Assembly (NCBI GenBank): GCA_028583605.1
Contig: CM053332.1
Location: forward strand, 10,900,442 to 10,964,441
DNA from: Dastarcus helophoroides
Lineage: Eukaryota; Arthropoda; Insecta; Coleoptera; Bothrideridae
DNA length: 64,000 bases
Reading direction: 5' to 3'
A model generated the notes under the pieces. The model saw only the letters and a program-made list of their open reading frames with translations. It made no database searches and had not been told where the DNA came from. This document shows, one piece after another, positions 11,120 through 21,339 of this stretch; the first letter of the stretch is position 1, and each line of letters begins with the position of its first letter. The position numbers and the translations under genes are program-made.

Positions 11120-13466
11120 TTATTTAAAGTATTGTCCATCGCCAGCCACTACTTTTTCCCATCTTTCTATCAATTTTCGGATACCAGCTCGGACGAGGCA
11201 CGTAGCCAGGATTTTCGTTCGGGGAGGGTCCAACTCCCCCCTTTTTTTATCTTAGAGACATAAACTTCTTCGAAATGAGCAATATTGCAAAATTTAAAGA
11301 AAAAGTTGAGTTGTTAAATCAATAAACGTCTTGGTCTTTTACTTAGTGCTCATTTTTTACTTTTGCGTAAAATTTCCAATCTTAACTTCGACATTTGAAC
11401 TATAATTTGAAACTCAAGTTCGACTTCAGTCTCGATATTTAAATCTTTCAAATCTAGTCTATCTCGACATTTTGAAAAAAAAAATTAAAATTACCCAGTA
11501 TTTTTTTCAAAATACGCGATTTTTGAACTTTTTAGAACAGGTTCAAATTTTAGATCAAAGACGAAATTAGGAATATTAGATATTAAAGATAAAATAAAAA
11601 AATTTCAATAGAAGCTTCCATTTTAATTTGTAATTTCGATTTTTGTCGAAACTTTAAATTTATTTTAGAAAGGAAAAGGGTGAATCTAAAAATCTTCAAG
11701 AAAAGTAGAAATTTGGACGAAAAATTAAAAGGATGAAAAAAGAAAAGAACTTTATCAAACAAAATCCAGAAGCTTCGAAGTTAAAGTCAATTTTTTTTTA
11801 CATTAAAAATGTTGAGTTTACCGAAATATTTAGAAAAAAATTTAAATATTAAGAAAAAACCGAAAATTTTCTGATGGATCAAAAATTTTGGGTTTAAAAA
11901 GTAGAAATTTCGTGACTAGAATTAAAATTTGAAAAAATTAAAGCACACAATTTTTAGTGCAAAGCGAAAAATTTAGAAAAGAAATAAAAAAACTGAAATT
12001 TTAAAATAAAGATCTTTAGAAAAATTTAAAATTTTAAACAAAAAAAACGCAAACATTATAAAAAATATTTCTAGCTAAACTGAAAATTTTAAGAAAAACG
12101 AAATTTATAAAATCATTTTTTTAGAAATTTCGAAAGTCGAAATGGAAAAATAAAAATGTTGATATTTCTAAATTATTTCAAAATGTTAAATAAAAATTAA
12201 GTCTTAAAAACATCAAAAGATGGAATTTCAAATGAAAATTTCGTTTAAATATAAGGAAAATTAAAAGTCCAAACTTGAATTTAAAAAAAAGTTTATATTT
12301 TTAAACTAAAATGAATATTTTGAAAATAATGTCAAAATGCGTATAAATATGTTATCAAAAGAGAGAAATCTCTGAAAAAGTTGAAATGTTGAATTTAAAT
12401 AAAAAATTAAAAGAAAGTTGAAAAAATTTTACAAAAGAAATTAATATTTCAAAAATTTCTAAAAATAATCGAAATTTAGAAAAACGTTGCAATATATAGA
12501 AGAGTTATGAATCAAAAGTAAAACATTTTTGAGAAAAAAAAAACAGAATTCGGCAAAAAATTATTTATACGTCCTTGGAATTAAAAAAAATAAATTAATG
12601 AAATCGATTATGTGCTTACAGAGACGTAAAATTGAAGAAAAGAATTTAGAATTTCCAATTTCAATTCGGAATTTTGTTAAATCATCAAAATTTCTAGAAA
12701 ATATTCTTCAGAAAATATACATTAATTATTTTTATGTATTCGTTTCTTTTATTTTTTTTTTCATTTTGGTAATTAGTAAAAATGAAGAATAAAATCTAGT
12801 GACCTTAATATTATATAAATTTGACAAATAAAAACGTGAAACTTACCAAAGAAAAATTTCCTAATATCCGATCAAGAGTCAAGAGTCGTCTTGTGAACTA
12901 ATTTTTAACTCGTACCATAACCATGATTTGTATTGTATTTCCTATGGCAATTTGGCAATATGAAATATGAGCTAATATAATAAAGGAGATTAGGTATAAG
13001 AATATGTCCTTTGACTGCAATGCCGCTGCTGCACGTACGTGACGATTGAAGCATATATTGGGAAGCCTTGAGCTCATTGCCAATTTTTCTTAAAATGCCT
13101 ACATGGCGACTTTGCTTATCATAAATTTAGTAGTTGGCAATTTCGGAAATTATTTACATGCTTAAATATACAATCAACCATTTTTCTATCGATATTTCAA
13201 TTCGTATCATTGTAAATTTTTTGGCGAATATTCATTTCGGGGGGGGGGGGTTCCGGACCCCTTGGACCACCCCCCTGGCTACGTGCCTGGGAAGAACAGT
13301 TCGTCTTTTGATGCGATCCATGTATCGATCCAGTTTTTCGTTTCCTCGTAAGAGATTAAGTGCTGGTCAGCCAAGCCATGTGCCATCGATCAGAACAAGT
13401 AGTAATCGGACGGGGCAATATCTGGGGAATACGGCGGGTGCGATAGAATATCCCATTTCAAATTGT
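11120..13466 (-). pseudogene. Mariner transposase relic M3, split by hAT-like A2
   Basis: On the minus strand, 13466-13290 encodes the third catalytic region of a mariner transposase (HPPYSPDIAPSDYYLF, then a stop in place of the usual arginine), continuing to a segment ending KDELFF. The coding sequence resumes at 11194-11120 with RAGIRKLIERW and ends GDGQYFK followed by a stop. The 2.1-kb element A2 sits between the two parts. The first two catalytic regions and the 5' terminal repeat are missing, so this is a dead fragment. Confidence 0.8.
11195..13289. mobile_element. hAT-like non-autonomous element A, copy 2
   Basis: It shares both ends and long internal flanks with copy 1: AGGCACGTAGCCAGG at left, and CTGGCTACGTGCCTG at right. 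It is inserted in the coding region of mariner relic M3. The right flank is GGAAGAAC; the left flank reads GGAC, which fits the same 8-bp duplication after a 4-base loss. The internal poly-A filler matches A1 from 2449 to about 4400, but the 2.4-kb middle block of A1 is replaced by about 170 bp here. The open frame at 13134-13511 merely crosses the right end. Confidence 0.8.
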
Positions 13467-13499
13467 TTATTAGTAAACAACATTAAAAAAGAATTACAT

Positions 13500-15850
13500 T
13501 TTTGGAATTAAAGAAAAAAAAATTTCGAATAAATTAATTGTCAAAAATATTTTTATAATTTCGACTTTTAAAGTGGGAGTTATTGAAATTTTTGAGAAAG
13601 AGTCAACAATTAAAATTTCGAAATTAAAATTTAACAAAATGTAAAAAAAAACTCATTAACAATTTACTGTTCTAATTTAATTTTTTTAAGTAATTTTGAA
13701 GTTCCAGAGAAATTTCAAAAATCAAATATTTTAGCTCGAAGCCAATTTTTTGTGATTAAAATTCGAATTTTGGCAATTTATTTGTACATAAAATGCAAGT
13801 TTTTTGTGGAAATTTGTTTCAAAACTTTGCACAATTTCAAAAATAGGAATTTTTGTTGTTAATTTTTATAAATTCGAATGTTATTTCGAAATTTTTCTCA
13901 GAAAATATAAATTAAAAAAAAAACATTACCATTTTTAAAAGATAAAGCTAAAGTTAACATAACAATCGAACTTTCAAAAGAAAAGTCAAATCTTAAAAAA
14001 CTTTGAAATTTTCGTAGACACTCAAATTTTAAAAAGAAAATAAGGATTTCGAAAAAAAATTTCAATTTTTAAAATGGTCGACATTTTTAATAATTTTGGG
14101 AATGTGAATAAAAGAGAATGTTTAAAAAAATATCGACATCTTAAGAAGCTGAATTTTTTGAATATTAGAGAAAACTCAAAATTATCTAAAAATTCGTAAT
14201 CATCAAAAAAGTTGAAATTTTGAAAGGTAAAATTTTGAAATAAGTCGATATTTTCAATAGTTCACGTTTAAAAAGAATGTTTTCTTTTAAGTCGAAGATT
14301 TATTTGGAAATGTTTAAAAAAAGTTCTAACTTTTCAAAATCAGTCAAGTTTTTAAAAAGAATCGACATTTTGAAAAAAATATCGAAGTTTTGAAATGGAG
14401 TCGAAATTTTACGAAATATTAGTCGAAAATTTCAATAAAAGTTTTAAGAAATGTCTGACTTAAAAAAAAATCACAAGTTTCAAATAAAGGATCGACAGTT
14501 TGCAAAAAATATCAAAATTTTGAAAATAGTTGAAATTAAAAAAATGCCAATCGGCAGGAATCGAATTAACGAAACTTCGTAAAGACCATACAGAGAATAT
14601 TAAAAAAATGGTCAAAATTTTTAAGTTTTCCAATAATTGTAAAATTTGCAAAATGACTAAAATTTTGAAAAATTCGAACATTTAAAAAGGCCGGAATTTT
14701 CAACAAAGTGGGAATTAAAATAAAAAGTTGAAAATTTCAAAAAAGTGCAGATTTAAGAAAAGGTTAAAATTTTCAATAAAGAAAGTCGAAATTTGTTGAC
14801 AAGGCAAAAATTTTCAAAATCTTTCAAATTTCCAAAAGAACTCAACATTTTGCAAAAGAAGAAGTTTTCAAGAAGAAAAGGTCGAAATTAAAAATTTATA
14901 ATTTACAAAAGATTTAAGAATTTTTATAGAATTTACAAAATATTCGAAATTTTAAAAAAGTTTAAATTTTGAATAGTTGGGAAATTTGCACTCAACTTTT
15001 CAATAAAAATCAACATTTTCGAAGCCGGAATATTGAAAACAAGTGAAAATTATCAGATAGATCGAGGTTTTCAAAAGTTGAAATATTGAAAAGTTAAAAT
15101 TTTGAAAAATTGTTGGTAGTTAAAATTTTTAATCAAAGTGGAACATTTTTTTAAAAGTTAAAATTTTAGATCAAAAAATTAAAATTTAAAAAAAATGTCT
15201 AACATTTCAAAAAAATTTCAAAATGTTCAAAAAAATCGAAATTTTGAAAGAATTTCGAAAATTAAGAAGTGGCGAAATTTTTAACAAAAAAAAAATCAAA
15301 AAATAATCTAAACTTTGCAAAAAAGTTGAAATTTTGAAAAATGGTTGACATTTAAATAAAAATCAATCGAAATTACTAAAAATCGAAATTTTTAATAAAA
15401 AAATTATAATTTTACAAAGATGAAATGAATAAAAAAGTCGAAAATTTAAAAAGTCAAAAGTCTAGTTTAAAAAAAAATTACATTTTCAGAAAAAGTAAGA
15501 ATTTTCAAATGATAAAAATTAAAAAAAATGTAATAGTTAATTTTCAAAAAAAAGTACAAAACAAACAGAACACCAAAAAGTCTAAATATTTACGAAAATA
15601 CGGAAATTTTTAAAAAAGTGTTTACAATTTTTCAGAAAAGTTAATACTTAAAAATAAAATAAGGGCGAGATTAGAAAAAAAAATCTAAATTATGCAACAC
15701 AGTCGAAATTTGGGAAAAATCAAACCTTTCAAGAAATGCGACATTATCAAAAGTTCAAAAGTTTTCATTGTCAAGTTTTCAAAGAAATCTAAAATTTTCG
15801 AATAGTAACGTTTTGAAAATGTTTCAGTCGAAATCTTAAAAACTTTAAAA
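13500..15850. repeat. AT-rich filler tract (poly-A orientation) in candidate D
   Basis: A long run of degenerate units of the type AAAAAGTCGAAATTTT, with no fixed period and no gene. It ends shortly before the right terminal repeat of candidate element D. Confidence 0.65.
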
Positions 15851-15902
15851 CGCTAAACGTTGTCGCAGCACCCCCATTAGTTTTAGCTACGAGCCGCCAC
15901 TG

Positions 15903-16195
15903 CTACTGACATTTGAAATTTTTAACATTAAGCCTTATGAGAAACCACAGTTTTTACCATATTTTACAAAAAGTATCGTTCAGATTTTATTAAGAAACAA
16001 GCAAACGATGGAATATAATATATTAAACATTTTAGGCACTTGAATGTACAACTTCAGAGCTTGTGGTAGAAGTAATTAGTGAATAAATACCAAAAATTCA
16101 TTTTTTATCGTACTTTTCCTGTAGTTTATTAAATATGGCAACGTTGTTTTTATACTAACGATTCCGTGACCAACCATCGAATGCACAAACCACTA
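15903..16195. mobile_element. Truncated piggyBac-like MITE, copy C
   Basis: The sequence beginning CTACTGACATTTGAAATTT is similar to the interior of the two TTAA-flanked MITEs at 41696-42411 and 51807-52502 (for example around 41806 onward). Its own terminal repeats and TTAA are not recognisable, and the left part is missing at the boundary with candidate element D. Confidence 0.6.
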
Positions 16196-16379
16196 ACAAT
16201 ATAGACCGGTAACTAAATGGAACGATTTTCGCTGGGTTGCGGCGCTTGGGTTAGACTCCCAATCGTAAGATAGCTCCGATAGCCGGTTGTTTTCGTTAGC
16301 ACTTCCCGCGTTTTTTATCCTAACAAATGACAAATTTCAATCCACTAATGGCGGCGACGCGAACGTTTTGTTTTTAATC

Positions 16380-16965
16380 TGTCAATTGGGAAATTTTCTT
16401 TTTTTTTCTTTTTTTTTAAGTTTTGTCCATTTTTCAATATTTTAAAATTTTACAAAATTCTCTCAAAATTCCGACGTTCCTAAAAATCCTGATTTTGTTT
16501 AATGAAAATTTCGACAATTCTCAAAATTTTACTCCAAAATTTCTACTTTTTTTAAAAAGTTTTCCTCTTTTTTTTGGATACTAAGAACACGCTTACTGCA
16601 TTTTTTTAAGAGGATTAGGCTAAGGGGGCATTTATTGCCAGATATATTTTGTTTATCTTTGCTTTGTTGTTTTTATGTTCGATAAAATAACAAACTGGGT
16701 TGTCAATAAAGTGAAATGCGTTTTGAAAAATATATTATAGTCACTGTAGAGTAGGAAACATAAAATAGGCACAAATTAAAATTTTTTTGGAATCTTGCAA
16801 GCGTCAGAATGGAGAGTCCCAAGGGGGAGAGTAGCAAACTGGATTTGCTGTGATTGGCTTGCCTGATAAGTATCTCTTTCTGTTCGTTTTATAAATATAA
16901 TTTTTCTCGAAGTGTCATTTTGCTCTAAAAATCTCAATAGGTCTATTTTCCTTACGCTAAAGATT
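16380..16965. other. No gene recognised
   Basis: A short poly-T filler block (16390-16570) is followed by ordinary AT-rich sequence. I see no exon, transposon end or RNA gene. Confidence 0.4.
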
Positions 16966-16969
16966 TCTT

Positions 16970-17700
16970 ATCTTTATCCTGTCCTCAACGAGTAAGATAT
17001 CCCTAAAAGATGGTGACATCGAAATTTTACTAAAATAGTACTTATCACCCAAAAATCTTCTAGTTGTCAAGTTTCATCGAAGTTTGAGTAAGAATTTTTC
17101 CTGAAGAAAAAAAAACATCCCTAAAAATAGTGATCCTCTCTCTGGAAATCGACAAAACCGTTTCAGAGAGAAAAAATTGTTCCTCAAGGAGGAAGATGTT
17201 CCTAATAAGTAAGGATCCGAATTTTTACTAAAATTGCTTCGATATCTACATTATTTTTCTAACCCAAAAATGTCCTAGTTACCACGTTCATCGTCATTGA
17301 TTGTCGTTTCGGACATAAAAATTGTTCCTGAAGGAGGAAGATGCCCCTAAAAAATGGTGATTCTGAATTTATATAGATCGTTTTCTTGAACCAAAAAACC
17401 CTTAGTTACAAGAGTTTCATCGAAATCGATAGAAACTTTTCGGAGATAAAAGTTTGTTTCTCAATCAGGAAGATGTCCCTAATAATGGTGACCTCGAATT
17501 TTTACTAAAATTGCTAAATTGCATCTACCTAGATCATTTTCTTGACCCAAATATTCCGTGTCACCAAGTTTCATCAAAACTCATAAGAGTAGTTGCGGAG
17601 ATAAAAATTGTTCCTGAAGGAAGAGAAGTTCCTAAAAAAAATGTCATCTTAAATTTTTACAGATAATTTTTCCTATTCAAAAAAGTTTTGATTACCGATG
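16970..17700. repeat. Degenerate tandem satellite, left block
   Basis: A unit of roughly 105-155 bp recurs. It has the order 'AAGTTTCATCGAAATCGATAG', 'GGAGATAAAAATTGTTCCTG', 'GGAAGATGTCCCTAAAAATG', 'TTTTACTAAAATTGC', 'AGATCATTTTCTTGACCC'. Several diverged copies occur in the plus orientation. The same unit continues at 19040-19640 beyond the foldback insertion, so both blocks were probably one array. Confidence 0.75.
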
Positions 17701-17841
17701 CAAATAGAATGGGATCTAGACTAGTGTATGCAGCCCCCTAAGAGTGTATAGTGGATCATAAGTATCTGAACTATATCAACAGATGAGCCACAAACACTTA
17801 GCGAAGTGGTTGCTCTCTAGGGAAGCCCCAGAAGACTATAA

Positions 17842-19025
17842 TCTAATGCACGGACCAATAGGCTTAAACATTTATCAGGTTTAGAGTTTGGAAGACCAAC
17901 GACTGATTTCGATCTGATTAGATCTCATCAGTTTGGTGTATCCAACTCGAGTGCTGATAAATGTTCCGGCAAGTATATATACAGGGTCCTCCATTAGTGC
18001 GTGGACGGAGGATAGCTCCTAAGCCTGAAAAGATATCAAAATGAAATTTTGTCCAGTGGTTTTCATCTATAGCAAGCACATTTTAAAATTATTTTCATTT
18101 TATTGCACCGATCATATACAGAGTGTTAATATAAACTTACTTTTTTTTAATAGAACACTCTATATTTTTACATATTTAAATAGCCTTATGAAAAGGGAGC
18201 AAAATACTATATGATTTTTTAGTAATTTTTGGATTTCCAAACCTCTATCCCTCTACATAACTAAGTAATATAAGACAACAAGTTTATGGTTTATGGAAAC
18301 TAAAAAGCTATCAATGATTAATTTTGTTGCAAATTGGTTAATATTACATCACACTGAGTGTTTACAAATGACTGCATCGGAGTCCTATCTCCTGATTTAT
18401 GATCCTCCATTAGGAAAAAAACCCATCAAAACCCCCATAAACTCTATATTATTTTCCTGGATTTTTATAGGGCTATCCAAATATGTAAAAATATATAGGG
18501 TGTTCTATTTACATAGAAAGTAAGTTTATATCAACACTCTGTATATGATTGCTACAATAAAATGAAAATAATTTTAAAATGTACTCCAAGTATATGTACG
18601 TCACTGGGTAAAATTTCATTTTGATATCTTCTCAGGCTTAGGAGCTATTCTCCGTCCATGCACTAATGGCGGACCCTGTATACTATAGAATTAACAAATA
18701 ATCTTTTTGTAATACATAAGTACCGCCACAGATTGGTTCATAGAAGAATCTGTGGGCAACTCCAACAAGTGTGATATGCAAATAGCAGTATGCAGCCGAG
18801 ATCTTGTTGGAATTGTCCCCAGTTTCTTCTATGAACTAATAGGTGGTAATTCTTAGGAGGCACATGGAAGATGTCCATTGAATCTGTAGTACATACTTGC
18901 CGGAGCATTTGTCAGCATTCAGGTTGGATATACCAAACTGACGAGATCTAATACGATCGAAACCAGTCTTTGGTTTCCAAACTCTGAATTTCATAAATGC
19001 TCAAACCTATTGGTCTGTGCATTAG
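17842..19025. mobile_element. Foldback element with about 135-bp inverted arms
   Basis: The left arm (17842-17976) starts CTAATGCACGGACCAATAGG. The right arm, read on the minus strand from about 19025, starts CTAATGCACAGACCAATAGG and stays similar to the end of the arm (CCGGCAAGTAT). The loop contains the MITE at 17982-18678 and a further hairpin at about 18721-18852. The whole unit sits inside the satellite array. No coding sequence is present. Confidence 0.7.
17982..18678. mobile_element. MITE with long terminal inverted repeats
   Basis: The ends are CAGGGTCCTCCATTAGTGC and its inverted partner GCACTAATGGCGGACCCTG. The inverted similarity extends inward for roughly 190 bp on each side, through AGAACACTCTATATTTTTAC and its partner. 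TATA stands on both sides, so the target duplication is TA or TATA. It has no transposase frame and is about 700 bp long, so it is non-autonomous. It lies in the loop of a larger foldback unit. Confidence 0.8.
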
Positions 19026-19039
19026 GACTTGGCTACCGA

Positions 19040-19640
19040 CTGTGGTCGAAATCGATAGAACATACGCAGAATCATTTCAGATATAAATAATATTTGTTCC
19101 TCAAGAAAAAATAAGTTCCTAAAAAATTAAAAAATGGCGATACCGAAATTATACTAAAATTGAATCCATCTAGATCATTTTCTTGACACAAAAATCCTCC
19201 ATTTACCAAGTTTTTTCGGAATCGATAAAGCCCTTTCGGAAATAGAAATTGTTCCTGGAGGGCAATGATGTCTCTGACAAAATGGGATCTCAAATTTATA
19301 TACTTATTGTTTTCCTAACCCAAAAAACCCTTATTTACCAAATTTCATCGAAATCGATACAGCCGTTTCTGCGATAAAAATTTCTTCCTCAAGGAGTAGG
19401 ATGTCCATAAAAATGGTGACATCTTTCTGTATTATTTTGTTGAACCAAAAAAACTTTAGTTACCAAGTTTCATCGAAGTCAATAGAGCCATTTAGGAGAT
19501 AAAAAATTTGTTCCTGAAGAATTAAAATGTTCTCAAAAAGTGTTGATTCCGAATTTTTACCAAGACATCTATCTGGATCGTCTTTTCGACTCAAAAAATC
19601 CCTAGTTAACAATTTTATCAAAACCATTAGAGTCGTTTTA
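19040..19640. repeat. Degenerate tandem satellite, right block
   Basis: Continuation of the array at 16970-17700 in the same orientation, with unit starts near 19206, 19342, 19466 and 19608, giving spacings of about 124-142 bp. Confidence 0.7.
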
Positions 19641-19966
19641 CCGAAAAATGAATATACGATAGTATATACATATAAACAAATTTAACTCATTTAATAGTAT
19701 AAGATGAGATAATAAGCCTTGTATATACGATTATATACAAGTTTATGACGATGCAATTGAAATCTAATTTCATTAGAATCTAATGAAAACTAGACTGCAA
19801 TTGCAAAGTTCACGTAGATGAGGCAAAGCTTGTATCACGGGTTGCATCGCAACATCCATAGATACAAACGTCCTCGGCGTGACTTTACTTTCATCTAGTT
19901 TTGACAATTAACCAATCAAATGTTCTATAATTAAACAATTAAACGTGCTTAAAATTGAAAATATGT

Positions 19967-20029
19967 ACAACCGCAACCATAGACTAGTTTCGGCCTTCCT
20001 TGGCCTCATCAGCATGGTACGGTGGTTGT
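19967..20029 (-). ncRNA. Hammerhead ribozyme-like motif (left arm, minus strand)
   Basis: Read on the minus strand, the core CTGATGA is followed by a stem II of GGCC, loop AAGGAA and GGCC, then GAAAC, TA and GTC. ACCATG before the core and TATGGT after it pair as stem I. This is the type I hammerhead layout with a very small stem III, as known for ribozymes of Penelope-like retroelements. All required core bases appear to be present. Activity is not shown by the sequence alone. Confidence 0.75.
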
Positions 20030-20080
20030 ATACACTTCCAATTTATACGACTGACTAACGACTTTAAATTGGAAGTGTAT

Positions 20081-20143
20081 ACAACCACCGTACCATGCTG
20101 ATGAGGCCAAGGAAGGCTGAAACTAGTCTATGGTTGCGGTTGT
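20081..20143 (+). ncRNA. Hammerhead ribozyme-like motif (right arm, plus strand)
   Basis: CTGATGA is at 20098-20104, stem II GGCC/GGCT at 20105-20118 with loop AAGGAA, GAAA at 20119-20122, and C-TA-GTC at 20123-20128 with predicted cleavage after C20128. Stem I pairs ACCATG (20092-20097) with TATGGT (20129-20134) and extends outward through ACAACC and GGTTGT. Stem II has one G-U pair compared with the partner on the left arm. Confidence 0.75.
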
Positions 20144-20200
20144 ACATATTTTCAATTTTAAGCACGTTTAATTGTTTAATTACAGAACATTTGATTGGTT

Positions 20201-20974
20201 ATTAGTATAAGATATATTGAGCACCTTTAGTTTTCATACATTTTTGAATCAGCAGTGAATGGGTTAAATATAACTTTTTTATAAACTTCGACATACAACG
20301 GAACTTTTATAATTTGAATTTCGATAATTCGAATTTTTAATAATTCGAATAAAATTGGTTGGCATCAGCATCAAAGGAAAATATTGAATGAAAACTTTAC
20401 CTGATTACTCGAACTTTTATAACTCGAACTTCTTGATAATTGTCGCTACATTTGATAAGTTGAAGTTTGTGACGCTAAACCGAGGGGAAAACCCTGTTTG
20501 TGTTAGCGCGGTTCAGTTAGAGTTGCCAGGTGTACGATAATTATCATTTTTACCATAATTACAGTTCCCATACGATGTACGATAATGCATGTAGGATAAT
20601 AGCCATTTGTACGATAATTTTTGGGAAATCAATAAAGAGGTAGATTTGATAATCTAATGGTTAATGAGGACTTTTTTGTTATTGTCAAATATTTAAATTT
20701 TAAAATTACTTTACTAATTAATTACTAATTAAAAGAAAAAGGTTACGACTTTTTCAAAAAAAAAACTCCAATTTCAAATATTTTTGGATATTTCGGAGTC
20801 GAGATATTGATTAGGTTTTAAAAATTTCCTGGGAAATATGAACCTCTAAATAAGTTTCTTTAGGAATTTTAAACCTTAAACATTTTTTGTAATTTTTTTG
20901 GAGTTTTTAAATCTTAGAAAAAGTTTTTTAAACTTCTTTGAAACTTATTCTCATCGTAGGGCACAACGCATAAT
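20201..20974. other. No gene recognised
   Basis: The part at 20270-20450 holds words such as CTTTTATAATTTGAATTTCG and ATAACTCGAACTTC that resemble ends of pogo/Tigger-type elements, but no complete terminal pair is seen. Some filler follows at 20740-20950. No exon was found. Confidence 0.35.
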
Positions 20975-20984
20975 GAATTAATTA

Positions 20985-21055
20985 CACTGGATTCTGGATT
21001 TTGGGCCCGTTGTGCTATCCCCGTGATTGAGGTGTCCTTGGTCATTCATTCAGTC
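20985..21055 (+). mobile_element. 71-bp retroelement tail with 10-bp target duplication
   Basis: The 10-mer GAATTAATTA flanks this insert directly at 20975-20984 and 21056-21065. The insert ends GGTCATTCATTCAG, a short ATTC-type tail such as LINE or SINE 3' ends carry. About 50 bp of it (from GGGCCCGTTGTGC) recurs with few changes at about 42968-43020. It lies just beyond the CFAP206 stop codon and may fall in its 3' UTR. Confidence 0.65.
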
Positions 21056-21114
21056 GAATTAATTATACATTTAAGTAACAATTTGTATATTACTTTTAAA
21101 TATAGCATGTCATT

Positions 21115-21339
21115 TTATGATTTATCTGCAGGCAACGTCAAATTAATAACATGGGTGCGAGATCCTCTTTGTCCTCTTAAACCATATATGAATGTAGTAG
21201 GTTTAGGTACATTCGAATAATTATCGACTTTAGTTTGGGTGATTTGAGTCTTCTTTTCATAGGTTTGTGTTTTAACTGGTTTGAGTCCTCCACATTCTTC
21301 GGTTTGAGTAGACACAGTTCTGCATCTTGAAATATAAGC
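21115..21339 (-). CDS. CFAP206: CFAP206 exon 9 (C-terminus)
   Basis: 74 codons plus stop after acceptor TTTCAG, opening AYISRCRTVSTQTEECGG. It carries several repeated TQT words and the conserved YGLRGQRG near the end, as in the family's C-terminal tail. Intron 8 before it is 11.6 kb. Confidence 0.9.
   Translation of the reverse strand, partial: AYISRCRTVSTQTEECGGLKPVKTQTYEKKTQITQTKVDNYSNVPKPTTFIYGLRGQRGSRTHVINLTLPADKS

Larger units (their letters stand above)
1932..15902. mobile_element. Candidate hAT-like unit D (14 kb with nested elements)
   Basis: The left end starts CAGTGGCGGCTGGTGAC and continues to GGGGGTGC. The reverse complement of the right end starts CAGTGGCGGCTCGTAGC and also continues to GGGGGTGC, so a good terminal inverted repeat pair frames the region. 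Inside lie hAT-like C with A1, a mariner relic split by A2, and filler tracts. The flanking 8-mers (GTACTTTG and CTACTGAC) do not match convincingly, so the two ends may belong to different insertions. The right flank continues into a piggyBac-like MITE remnant. Confidence 0.45.
19910..20200. repeat. 291-bp near-perfect hairpin with a ribozyme-like motif on each arm
   Basis: Two arms of about 135 bp are inverted copies with very few mismatches, separated by a loop of about 20 bp near 20040-20060. The outer ends are AACCAATCAAATGTTCT and its complement. Each arm carries a hammerhead core reading towards the outer end of the hairpin. No protein frame is present. It could be a foldback MITE or an inverted pair of Penelope-type ribozyme-bearing ends. 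Confidence 0.88.
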
